Below the pieces are notes generated by a model. It saw only the letters and a program-made list of their open reading frames with translations. It was not told the origin of the DNA and searched no databases. The translations under genes were made by a program, and so were the position numbers. Below are positions 44,485-55,549 of a stretch of 64,000 nucleotides of DNA, piece after piece. Source of the DNA: Roridomyces roridus (Eukaryota; Basidiomycota; Agaricomycetes; Agaricales; Mycenaceae); NCBI GenBank assembly GCA_029378245.1, contig JARKIF010000056.1, positions 124,001 through 188,000 on the forward strand, in the 5' to 3' direction. Within the stretch, counting starts at the first letter, position 1, and every line of letters begins with the position of its first letter.

Positions 44485-46365
44485 ATGGAAGACACAGAGT
44501 GAGTCTTTTTCACCAACAACTTTCGAGTCGTGTTGACCTTCCCGCAGACGCTGGTCATGCACAGGTGCGATCGACGCTTATTCAGCCATAAAGCACTCGA
44601 CCAAACGCCGGAACCGCAGTTGTGCGCGCGCATGGGCTCCATCTCATGCGCCCAGAAAAGTCCTGGAGACCAATCGTAACCGTGGAGATCGACCAGACTC
44701 AGCAGCACGAAACCGTTCTGGGCAGCGATGGGCAGAATATTAATCTCAAGGCGTCGTTCCTTCTGTGCGTACCCTGCGCGCTTTTCTTCCATTGTTTTGT
44801 TGACGGTTGGAGTAGTAAGGAAGCTACCCTGTCCTCGCGAGTTGAAGTGAAGATCTTCCACCGCTCCCACAGCAAGAAGAAGGGCAAGCAGCGGATCCTC
44901 GTCGGCGCTGCGAGCTGTTCGTTGCGGGAGATGTACAAAAAACACGGGACGGAGCCGAGTGCGTTATCTATGCGTTGCTCTCTACGCGCCAACTGAGGCT
45001 TTTTTCTGATACACAAGAATTAGAGTTGCGTCTGCAATGCCAGACTCCGACGAAACGATCCGTCGCTAGTCGCGGTCGGCCGCAAAACGGTGCTTTGATT
45101 CACCTGCGATTATACCCACCCAGCTCCGTTGCCACCGTTGCCTCCCCTAGCCAGGAAGACGACGGCTATTGTTCGAGTTCCGGTGAATCATCCAGTCCTT
45201 GTATGTGACGACATTCGGAGTGTGAGTTCTTGTCTGACCTTTGGAAAGCGGAGGATGATTCCGATACCCTGCACGACCACGCCTCCGTTTCCGAACTATC
45301 ACCAATCCAAGGACTACGGAGGCGTCGACGAGTCCGACCTTTTTGTGCCAACTCGGACGAAGAGGCGCAATCGTATTCGGAGGAGTGCGATAGCGAGGAG
45401 GATAACAGACTCATGTTCGGCGGCCCTTCGTTCGATGAGGAGGACGAGGAGGAAGAGGAACTAATGCGACCGAGGACACCCGTCAAGAAATCCTTCAACC
45501 CCATACAGTGGATTATGGCCGGGTCGTTTTTACCTCAGCATACGGTGCAAACACCCGCACCACCGCCGGATCCGGGGGCGATGAATTTCTTTGAGCGCGT
45601 GTTGACGACGTTCACGATTTACGACGAGTTGAGGCGAGCGCGTTGCGATGATGATTTTGAGAGGGTTTTCAAGCGGTTGCAGAGCGAGTGGATGTGGAAT
45701 GCCACGATTGTGAGTTGTCTTTTCGTTCTCTTCGTGAACACAGGCTGATGAGACCAGCTCATGGCGCTAGCCGGCGTGGATATTACCATCTTCTCGCTTT
45801 CTCCCGACTCTTTATTTGCTATCAACTACATGTCGAGGAGCGTCGTGGCGGCGAGCAGTATTGCGTCCGGACTTGGTGTCATATGCGCTATATGGCTCCT
45901 CTTCTGGTACGCTTGGGTTGATCTGGGCACGTTCATCGTAAGTATATCGTCCTCTCATCTTACCGTCTCTGACCACCACGCCAGATTCGAGCTCGGGACG
46001 TCATGTCCACACCCACCTCGCCCTCCTACTTTTTCTTCTCACTCTCCGCACGCCTACCATCCATCTTGACTTTAACTTCCTCCCTATCGCTCATGTCGTT
46101 CATGACGCTTGTTGCGTTCAGCGTGTGGCCTACGGCGGTGATCGTTGGGTGTTTCTTGGTGGGACTCTTGATGGGGCTGCAGTTCCTTGTTTTCGCGGTG
46201 GTGTGGGTTGTGAGGACGGTGAGGAGGGGGGTCAGGTGTGTTCTTGGGTTGATTGGATTTGGTTCTGGGTCTGGGGCTGGGGCTGGGACCGCGACGAGGA
46301 AGGAGGAGGTGGGTGGGGAGGAGATGACGGAGAGGGAGAAGGAGGAAGAGAAGGAGAAGTGTTGA
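44485..46365 (+). CDS. C2-domain protein with C-terminal membrane helices
   Basis: A best model starts at the ATG at 44485 (MEDT) and splices 44498 to 44593. The first domain reads GTAVVRAHGLHLMRPEKSWR, PIVTVEIDQTQQHETVLGSD, SSRVEVKIFHRSHSKKKGKQ and ILVGAASCSLREM, the eight-strand pattern of a C2 domain (PxVxVxID and VxV.IF..). Introns at about 44772-44818 and 44960-45018 join in frame. A long acidic linker (CANSDEEAQSYSEECDSEED, EEDEEEEELMRP) follows. After PFNPIQW-like residues come NFFERVLTTFTIYDELRRAR and several hydrophobic helices (VICAIWLLFWYAWVDLGTFI, VIVGCFLVGLLMGLQFLVFA). It ends EEKEKC at 46365. Likely a membrane-anchored, phospholipid-binding protein; function unknown. It sits between the two ACS transporters. 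Confidence 0.65.
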
Positions 46366-47518
46366 CCCGTCTCTACGATATTTATTTATCTCGTACCCGA
46401 GTATATGCACGCATACGCCAACTCATCGATCGAACTCTCTGCCTTGGTTGAAAGCGTCTCCGTTAGGGGTTATTTGTTTGTTGGTCACGAGTTGCTCTTG
46501 CTCCGAACACTCATCTCTTCGACGCGGCTCTTAATGGCAACCTCTCAAAGGCAACCTCTCCAATCAACTCTGTCGGTACACCGTAACTTCACTGTGTTCA
46601 AATTTGCAGTGGCTTTCTTCACCTTGACGGATCATGATTCATCCAGATTCCAAGATGGTCTCGGGTCAATGTTCTCATTGCGAGCGAAGCGAAGCACCTT
46701 GGCTTCACGTGACGAGGCGGAGGGCAAACAGGAACAAATTTGCGCCGCGGTGGCTGGCATGGTCTGGAGGAAAGAAGGGTTTCAAATTCGTTCAAACCTG
46801 GCTCTTTCTCGATGAAAACGACATATTCTTGTGTTGCTGTGCGAGGCGCGTTGATCGACATCCATCTCTTGGTGGACCAGTCCAGATTTTGTGTCGATGA
46901 GAAGAGGGGCTCGATCAAGGCTCGATCGTAAAGTTGATCGCCGGCCGGGAACGCGCACTCGGAGCGAGCACCCATCGACCAAGTCGAATCCATTTTACCT
47001 TTCCGCATTCCGGAGTGATGTCCAACCCTCCTTCTTGCTTCTCCGCAAGGTGAACCCCCCATAGATGATACGATTCTAATTGTATTGTTCGCTAATGGGA
47101 TTCTCAGGAACCGCCTTTGCATAGAAGCGACGTGATCAGATCTGTGGATGCTACCCCAGACTACCCCGCGCTGATTCCAATCAGCTGGTATTTCAATTCA
47201 ACACTGACAATTGATTCCACGGAGCGAAACGGAGGCACGAGGTCTCGTGACAGACTTGCCACTGCCAGACATAAGTATTCGAATGGCGCGACATGAGAAG
47301 ACTCGGATGCCTTCCGTAACTATTTCCCATACTCCCGCTGGGGGGTGTGTATATTCTATCCCCACACAGGCTTGAAGCGGGGTCAGCAGCTCACCCCACT
47401 TGACATCGGAAAGTTCGATCAAGTCATACTGGACAGGTGAGTTCTCCAATCCAACGGCTGGTTTAAGAACTGGCCGCTTCTAGGTCGGCTTTGGAGCCTC
47501 TCCTTCCCTCGCACCATT
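46366..47518. other. Intergenic stretch with an unexplained leftward ORF
   Basis: No recognisable gene. A 167-codon leftward open frame (47122-46619) has no introns and no known domain; an overlapping rightward frame is also open. One of them may be a small gene or a relic. The right-hand end (about 47.2-47.5 kb) must hold the promoter of the second ACS transporter. Confidence 0.35.
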
Positions 47519-50040
47519 ATGTCGACTGAGAAGCCTGGTTCCAAGCCTTCGCTCGAGAAGGCCGACATCGCCCAGATTGAGGATGCCAGAGAAGACGCGT
47601 TGGACAAGTTTCCGGCGCCGCCCACCCTCACTGCCGAGGAGGAGCGCAAGCTGTGGCTCAGGGTGGATCTAAGGCTCATGCCCATTCTTACTGTGATGTA
47701 TCTGTTCTCCTTTTTGGACCGAGGTGCGTGCGCTGGTTCTCAGAGACTTGGGTGGTGCTTATCGACTGGCAGGCAACATCGGTGTGTTTTCTCTGGACTA
47801 CTCCAGGAACAAACCTCACCTATGTTGAAAGGGAATGCACGACTGGACGGCCTTCAAGACCAACTGAACCTCATTGGAAACGAATATAACATTGCCCTGG
47901 TACGCCTGGAACTTTGGGCGGATGAATCAACTGACTTTTCTGCAGACCATGTATTTTGTGGTACGTTTTGTTATCCACGCGCCCATCAACTTCGCTCCTT
48001 CTCACATCTTTCGGTTGTCAATTCAAGCCGTACTGCCTGTTCGAGTGTCCGGCCAAGTGTGTCTCTCGAGATCTCACGTTCGTTCCTGACACGTTTTAGT
48101 CTCGTTCTCAAGAAGTTCCGTCCTTCCAGATGGCTTCCAGGGATTACGGTACAGTTCTTATTTTATTGTCCAGCGTTTGATTGATCGGACCAAGCTGGTC
48201 TGGGGTATTGTAATGTGCGTCAAGTGACACTACGCCAAGGATAGCTGCTGATTTCACAATAGGACTCTCATGGGTCTCGTCAAGACGTACGTTACCTCTT
48301 TCGAGCTCTCCTTCAGATACCCAAACGCGCTGTGTTAGTTATCCTCAATTGGTCGGCGTCCGTGTCTGCTTGGGAATCGCAGAAGCCGGTTTATTCCCGT
48401 GAGTTCCCAGTACCCTAAATATATCGCGTATTCATGCTATCCAGTGGCGTCGTCTACTAGTTTGTCTTTCTTTCCCATCGACTGATGATAGTCTAAGTTG
48501 GTTCACAGTCTCTCGCTTTGGTACCCTCGCCACATGCTGCAATGGCGCGTCGCCATATTCTACGGTGCCGCATCCATGGCTGGAGCATTCAGCGGCCTGC
48601 TCGCGTTTGGGATCAATTTCATGAGTGGGACGAAAGGACTTTTGGGCTGGTCGTGGATCTTCATCTTGGTGCGTCATGGAAATTCCCAGCGTTGTGGTTG
48701 CTAATTGGTTTTATTAGGAAGGAATCGCGACCGTGATTGTCGGCCTGGTCGCATTCTTCGTGCTTGTGGATTTCCCCGACACGGCCAAGTTCTTGACGGA
48801 AGAAGAACGGGCTTTTGTCATCTGGAGGAAGAGTGCGTTCTTACACTTGTTCAACCTTCTCAGAATAACCTTACATCCAGAGTTTGACAACTCTTCTGTG
48901 GGCGAAGAGGAGCACTTCGAGAAGAGGCATCTCATACAGGCCGTGACCGACTGGCAGGTGTGGCTTCACATCCTCATCTACATGTCCATCGTCGGACCCC
49001 GTAAGTTACGCTCTAACCTTCATTTTTTCTCTGACATACTTTGGTAGTTTACGGAATCACGCTTTTCCTACCGTGAGTTTCACGAACCTTCTTCTTTGCT
49101 CGTACTCATTCAAACGTCCCCAGTACGATCATAAACGAGTATGTCGGCTCGTCTCGCAGCTTTCCCGACTCATTTTCTCGAAAGTTTCGGACACAACGTT
49201 CCCATCTCTCAACTCCTCACTGTTCCCCCTTACGTGAGTTCAAAATGAGGAGACATTTCTTCCGAGCTGACATTGTTTCAGGTCTTTGCCAGTACGTCGA
49301 CGTCGACAGTAACCAGTTCGAGTGGTTTCTTACCATTCTTCCCAAATTCTTTCAGCCCTCTCTCTGTTGACGTTCGCCTTCTGGTCCGACCGATTGAAAA
49401 TGCGCTTCCCCTTCATTTTGGCGGGGCAACTCATGTGCTTGGTTGGGTTTTCCATCAACATCTCGGAAGCATCTTCAGGTTCGCTTGTGTTCATGGGATC
49501 GAGCGTCGCCTGAACCTGATTATGTAGGCGCCAAATACTTTGGGGTATTCCTCTGCGTCGGCGGGGCCTATTCGGCTTTCCCAGGTATAGTGGCTTGGCT
49601 CGGCAACAATCTGAGTGGGCAGTATAAACGCGGTGTTGGGATGGCGTTGCATATTGGTATCGGGAATTTTGCGTGCGTTGACACTTCTTTCAATAGAGGT
49701 GTTTCTGAATCTTTGGGATCTGCAGCGGTGCTTTTGCGAGTAACATCTACCGCACGCAAGACAAGCCTCGATACATCATCGGCCGTATGTATCCCTCTCC
49801 CTCTGTGTACCTCCTGCGATTATTTCAGACTAACTGTCCGCCGTAGATGCCTGCGAGCTCATGTTCATCGGAATCGGATTGATCACCCTGCCCATGGCTG
49901 TGATAATATACAAGCGCATCAATTACCAACGAGACGAGGCGGCTCGTGCTGCGCTCGAGAAGGGGGAGGCCAATATGTATACTCCGAGGGAGTTGAGGGA
50001 GATGGGGGATCGGGCGCCCGATTTTAGGTATACGATTTGA
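47519..50040 (+). CDS. MFS transporter, anion:cation symporter (ACS/DAL5-like), copy 2
   Basis: The start is the ATG at 47519 (MSTEKPGSKPSLEKADIAQI). It mirrors copy 1 exon by exon, including the 9-nt exon at 47773-47781 and the 15-nt exon at 47946-47960, but here the intron after the 9-nt exon has a normal GT. Exon blocks: YPQLVGVRVCLGIAEAGLFP, LSLWYPRHMLQWRVAIFYGA, GLLGWSWIFIL, EGIATVIVGLVAFFVLVDFP, SDRLKMRFPFILAG, LGNNLSGQYKRGVGMALHIG and RTQDKPRYIIGH, ending GDRAPDFRYTI at 50040. Anion-substrate uptake is likely, substrate unknown. The two genes flank the C2 gene, so a duplication followed by insertion, or of a larger unit with loss, is possible. Confidence 0.82.
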
Positions 50041-50064
50041 AACGAAGTTGTAACGAATTTCAGT

Positions 50065-50489
50065 GGTATAAGATGTTTCCCGCATCCGTGCCGCCATGCC
50101 GGAAGAAATTCGTCAGTAAATCAGACACCAATCAAAAGCGGTGATGTGTTCCTGCAATGTTCCTCATCCTTCATCATCTCTTGCACTCCATTCGGGCTCA
50201 CGCCGTACATCTCCTGGGGCTTGGTGGCACCCTAGCCTAACTCCTCAGCTAATATGCCGGACATCCCAACGAACACCACTCGGGAAATTGGTATGGATCA
50301 AGGATAGATCCCCGCTGACAACTGGAAGCGCTCACTTGGCGCTCACAATGCATTGTATGCCCGCTCCGAGCTGCTGCCGCTGTGCCTGAGGCTGTCCTCG
50401 GACAACAGCTAGGACAGTTCGGCTGCTGACAGCCTGCTGTGCGACGGTGGTTATTTCAAGCTCTCTTTCCCTCACGTCGACCTCATACA
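50065..50489 (+). promoter_or_regulatory. Promoter/5' region shared by both HSF-kinase genes (copy 1)
   Basis: Matches 59905-60290 upstream of the other HSF-kinase gene. Shared words include CCGTGCCGCCATGCCGGA, AATCAGACACCAAT, CTGAGGCTGTCCTCGGACAA, GCTGCTGACAGCCTGCTG and TCACGTCGACCTCATACA directly before the ATG. Conservation right up to the start codon supports both the start choice and recent duplication. Confidence 0.6.
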
Positions 50490-53400
50490 ATGTCTGCTAC
50501 CCGACCAGCCACAATAGCTGAGCTCGCTGCGGCCGCCCAGCCAAATGACATGCCAGGCTCCCACAATGCTAGCAACTCCCACGAAGACAGCAACGGCGGG
50601 GACGACACAGCTACCCTCGCCGGTGTGCTCGGCAAACCGTTGGCGACCACCAACTTCGTGACCAAGCTCTACCAAATGGTCACCGACCCGGAATCGTCGC
50701 GTTTTATTTCCTGGACCGAGCTGGGGACCTCGTTCGTGACCAGCGATGTCGGGGAATTCACTCGGAGTGTCCTAAGCAGCCATTTCCAGAACAACAGCGT
50801 ACGTGTGCTTTCCCTTCTGTGTCCTCTGGTCTACTGAAATCAACCTGAAATATTATCTTTGCTCACGCCTTTCTCAGTTCTCTGCCTTTGTGCGGCAATT
50901 GAGAAGGTATGGCTTCCGCAAGATCAAGCGCCGCGGGCAACGGACAAAGTCCGATGTTCCTCCCACTTGGGAATTTTCCCATCACAAATTCCTTCGTGGG
51001 CGCCCCGACCTATTAGATGAGATAAGAAAAATGTTAAACCCGATGTGGGGTATGTGGCATGTCTGATACTTTTCGTTTTGACTCGAACTCCGTCCCACAG
51101 TAAACCCCAAGCGCCCCCTCGAGACAAGGCACCTAATTCGCCTAAATCACTTGACGAATTTTTCCGTGATAAGGAGGAGTACACCAAATTCTTGGCTTGT
51201 CGTGGCGACTCTGCTCAACAGCTTCTCGATTTTCTGCAAGATGTAAGCTCATTGGCATCGGAACTTTCTGTGCTCTTATTTATATTGGCAGCTGCTAGAT
51301 TACGACCTGAATCCTGGCACGATAAATCGGCGCAGGATTTTCAAGGCTCTGATACGACTTGCGGAGAATCCGGGGCTGTACCCTCAATGTTTGAACCTTA
51401 CAGGCCTCGAACAAGAGCTATTGGTTACAGGTGGAGCCTTCAGCGATATCTACAAAGGGTTACTCTGGGGCCAGAACGTTGCAATTAAAATGATGAGAGT
51501 ATTCTTGGATTCAGATATTGACGCTTTGCTAAAGGTTCGAACAACCGAATTGGTCGGACTCTTACCTACCACTGACATTTGCACAGGACTTCGGTCGCGA
51601 AGCTCTCATCTGGCGGCAACTCTGTCATCCCAACCTCCTCCCATTTTTTGGCCTGTATTATTTGCATGGAAGACTTTGTCTCGTGTCGCCGTGGATGGAA
51701 AACGGACATCTTCGGGCCTTTTTAAAGAACGTTTCGTACGCCAAAGACCGTCTTCTATCTCTTGTAAGCCTTTGAAGCAACTTGAAAATTGTTCACAATT
51801 CCATTTACATGTCCAGGTTTTGGATGTTGCGCTTGGGCTTGCACATCTTCACAAAAAAGGTGTTGTCCATGGCGATCTCAAGGGTGTACGTGGCTTTAGC
51901 CTTTGTTTTCAATAGGGCCTACAGAAACTACCGCACTGCTGCCGCAGCGGTAGTTGCGGTAGTGGTGCGGCATGCAGCTGCGGTAGGTAAATTCACAGCA
52001 AGCTGTTGTATATGGTCGAAGACTTCCCTAAGCATGTTGGGCTGTCGTACGTTAAGCCATTGTATCTGGAGTCGCAAAGAACCTGTAATTGAGCCTGTTT
52101 CATCTGATTTTGAACTTGGATTTAGAGTTGGAGCCTGCCCTCTGCATGATTCACCTATCAAGGGAAAGGTATTGTATCTGGAGTCCCACAGAACCCCAAA
52201 TCGAACAGAGATCATCCAAATTTTCAACTATACTTACATACTTAAATCGGTCCAGTGCGGCACCTTGCAGTCAACTGCGGTAAAGTACCACTTACAGTGC
52301 GGCAGCTGAACGAAAAAGTCGCGGCAAATTTTTGGAAGCTGCGGTAAAGCGGTAACTGCCGCACCGCAGTGCGGCACCTAAGCGGCGTGACAGTGCGGCA
52401 GTGTGACAATTCAGCAGCAGTTGTAAACTACCGCACTTTGCTCTAAATTTTTTCCTCTCGAGACATGGACACCCTTGGATGGATGGTTTGTTCTCATCCA
52501 AGCTGCCGTTGACCGTTTCCGAGTGCGAAAGTTCAAACAGGAGATAAATCAGTTTTTAAGTAAATGTGTCGAACAAAGTGGCAGCTGTTCCGAGGGCGTA
52601 ACTCCCTCGGGGCACCCAGATAGTCAATTTTGCGATGGTTTAGACTAATCGTACGCTCGGAGCATCAGTTGCGGCAGTGTCACGGCACCTGCTTTCGAGC
52701 AAAAGGCCTGTATGACTTGGTGTCACCGACCCAGTCAACTTCAAGTTTATCTCCTTGCGCATTCAATGTTGCACGGCGAATCGGCTTTGCCTTTTGCCTG
52801 ATCGACAAGTACTGGAGCGCGACCCAATATCTGAGCCACAGGAGGGTGGCAAATGAGCGGAATGAACTCACCAGCATCTTCAACCGCAGCTCTAGACTCT
52901 CCAGGCCAATATTCTGAACTTTGAACTGGATCAGGATGAATCACAGAGGCCGATGGAAGACCGAAGATCCGTGAGCGTGGTCCGCCGGGACCAGAACTAT
53001 CTCGGCGATGGTGGTGGTTCAAGCCAAGGAGCGTGCACCAAACAAGGTCACACAACGTGAATGCACAAATTGAAATCAGTTCCGAGCTGCTGACTACTCT
53101 CGGAGGCATTGGTAGTCAGAAGGCATCCGGTAGATTCCCCACAAAGCATTTGCACGCATTTTGGTGGCCCTTCATCGTTCGAAACAGGCTCGACTTACTA
53201 GTACCCACTTTAGCCGATGTTCATTAAAATTGGTTTAACTCGCAACCCACTTGCCTTTTTCAAAAACGGACACCAGTGAAAGAGTCCTCAGGTAGTAGGC
53301 TACAAATTCAGCCGTTAATCTCATTTTAAGTTTGGTAGCACCTTTAAGCAAACTGCCGCAGCTGCGACCAAAGCGTGACACTGCGGTAGTGTGACATCAG

Positions 53401-54490
53401 TGCGGCACCACGCGGTTCAGTGCGGTAGCTGCTGCGGCAAAAGTGCGGCAGTGCGGCAGTTTCTGTAAGCCCTTTTCAATATCTCATATGTCGCAGGACA
53501 ACATATTCATAACCCCTTCTTTCCGGGCGTGCATTGCCGATTTCGGTCTCTCATCCATCATCACTCCATTGTCCTCTATCCGATTCACCAACTCATCTAA
53601 ACGCACACAAGGAGTTACGATACGCTATCAAGCCCCTGAGCTGCACCGAGGTGGAGAGAACGATCTGCGGTCGGATATCTACGCCTTTGCATGTGTTGTG
53701 TATGAGGTACGGGCCTTCGAAGTTCGAGGTGGTTTTGGGAAACTCGTTAACACCACTCCAGATATTGACAGGAAAGCCGCCATTCCCGGAATTATCCATG
53801 GATGGCGCGGTGATTCAGGCAGTGCTCGAGGGACGGCGGCCTTCCAGACCAGCTTCATGCTCGGACGGCCTTTGGGACCTGCTCCAGAACTGTTGGGAAT
53901 AGCAGCCCGACTTACGTCCGACGGCCTCTCAAGCGGCAAAGTGTCTTGCGGGTCCTCGCATCCAGGCAACAAAAACAGAATCCGCTCTTGATTGGGACGA
54001 GAAATTCACCGCCAAATTTCGCCGGAATCTTCAAGGCCCGGGCTCGTGGGTTGCATTTGAACGTACGATCTTTGGTCACTGTCAGTTCCAGTTTCAAAAT
54101 AACCAAACTGTATACTGAAATCCGTGTATTCAAGGCGAAAATCCATTTGTGTCAGAAATGTCGAGGTTTCTCCAATCTGAAGCAGTGGAGGAAGATTCCC
54201 CCTATTCCCCCGAGACCGCAAGCGAATCCAGTGACGAAGAAGAATGGCAGGATAATGATGCCCAGTCTGAAGCAGTGGAAGATTCCCCATACTCCTCCGT
54301 GGCTGCAAGCGAAACCAGCGACGAAGAAGACTTGCAGAATAATGCTAAAGCAGCCTTGCTCCGAATGCGAAGTCTTGCAGGTTTGAACCGACCGCTTCGG
54401 CGGATGCCTTCCAACGAGACGTACTTCACTTGTGCGACTCACTTTACAGTCCCGGACGGTAAAGGCGGTTTTACCAAGTTGCGAGCGTAA
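50490..54490 (+). pseudogene. HSF-type DNA-binding domain fused to protein kinase (copy 1; TAG near kinase end)
   Basis: Exon 1 (50490-50798) starts MSATRPATIAELAAAAQPND. Residues 56-154, over exons 1 and 2 (from 50878), form an HSF DNA-binding domain: NFVTKLYQMVTDPESSRFIS, WTELGTSF, SHFQNNS, then FSAFVRQLRRYGFRKIK and WEFSHHKFLRGRPDLLDEI. The linker FLACRGDSAQQLLDFLQD (51.2 kb) leads to a kinase: VTGGAFSDIYKG, VAIKMM Lys, HGDLKG (HGD for HRD), DNIFI, ADFGLSS, TIRYQAPELH, SDIYAFACVVYE. An in-frame TAG at 53900-53902 replaces a Glu codon before the subdomain XI Arg. An acidic tail with repeated SEAVE(E)DSPYS and the end THFTVPDGKGGFTKLRA lies beyond the stop. The phase near 51050 is uncertain by one base. 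A 1558-bp transposon sits in the intron after HGDLKG. Confidence 0.75.
51915..53472. mobile_element. Non-autonomous TIR element inside a kinase intron
   Basis: The ends are inverted: GGGCCTACAGAAACTACCGC at 51915 and, reverse-complemented from 53472, GGGCTTACAGAAACTGCCGC. Both sides carry an identical 9-bp duplication TTTTCAATA (51906-51914 and 53473-53481). The subterminal zones are packed with GTGCGGCA / CCGCACTG words, as in many hAT or Mutator-like elements. No transposase was recognised in the 1.56 kb. Removing it with one repeat leaves a 44-nt intron like those in the two paralogues. Confidence 0.8.
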
Positions 54491-55549
54491 CGAGCCAAGT
54501 CTATTGTTATTGTATTTAAAATTTCTCGAGGTTCCTGTACATTCATAACGTTCTCTTCAATCTCGAACTTTCAGCTGAAGAAGACATTTCGTGAGGAAAT
54601 CGTACGCCAAGCGCAGATGACTTTCGCCATCACGCCTTCTGGAAGGGCGCGCGTGTATTGCGATTTAGCGCACTTGACGCTTGCGGAATCTGGCGGAGAC
54701 GGCTGTTTTGCGGCTGTTTGACTACTTAGTTGCGAGGTAGCGAGACGAAGTGTATTCTTGCAGTTGCGGAAATTTTCTGGACTCGAAAACGCCCACTTGA
54801 AACAGATTTGACGCGTAGATTGGATTGAGCAGCAATGCTGGATACGAGTACGACGAGACTGCCTACAGAAAGGCCTCTGCCCGACTAGATGTTGTCCGGA
54901 CCACTGTCGAACCAGGCCCATCCGCCTCGAGGCAAACTCGAGGCCGATTTGCCACCCAACGCCCGAGTCTTGTAACGGTGTTAATGGCTGGTATATTGCT
55001 TCTCGCCTTCCCGAGCTCCCGATCTGGTGTGCCTATCGCCCGGATCAATGGGATCGGCGCCGGATGCAATCATCAGGCAACAAACTTGGCCACTCATGAT
55101 CAGTGTCATCTCTTGCATCCCAACCTTGAAGTCGAGATTGACCCTCTGTCTGATTGAGTCGAACTCATGTCACACAACTTCCCCGCGATTGCTACTGAAT
55201 ACTTACAGAAGGCTCGGTATGGACATTGGATAAAGAACACAGCTGGCTTCGGACGATTCGGCGCGGACACCAATTGGCCCAGTCCCGGTCACAATCCCGA
55301 ATTTCTCGGTGCCCACCCATCGCACGCTGCGCCGTTAATACTCCCTAATAGAGCTCTTCTCCACGAGGCTCAGAGGCTGTCCGCTTGCTGTTCCCGCCAC
55401 GGGCGGTGCGGGATTCATACTACCTGCCATCCAGAACATCCAGAACAATGACCTGGAACTACTTAACTTGGAGTGCGGTGTCACATATAGTTTCCTAATC
55501 TGATGGAAGGTACCGGCCTCACGCTGTCAAACCGAGTCTACGCCGCTCT
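54491..55549. other. Spacer between kinase genes; possible small ORF at 55167-55451
   Basis: The left part resembles the sequence downstream of the next kinase gene (about 58.9-59.3 kb), for example CTGGACTCGAAA.CG and GTACGACGAGACTG, so it belongs to the duplicated unit. A 94-codon frame at 55167-55451 (MSHNFPAIATEYLQKARYGH) with an ATG and four late cysteines has no known domain; it could be a small gene. Confidence 0.4.

Noticed and set aside
51915..53472. Candidate transposase ORFs inside the TIR element
   Set aside because: Open frames at 52.6-53.2 kb show no DDE, hAT or Mutator motifs that I can recognise.
54571..54921. Leftward ORF between kinase genes
   Set aside because: Homologous DNA after the next kinase gene does not keep this frame; no domain.
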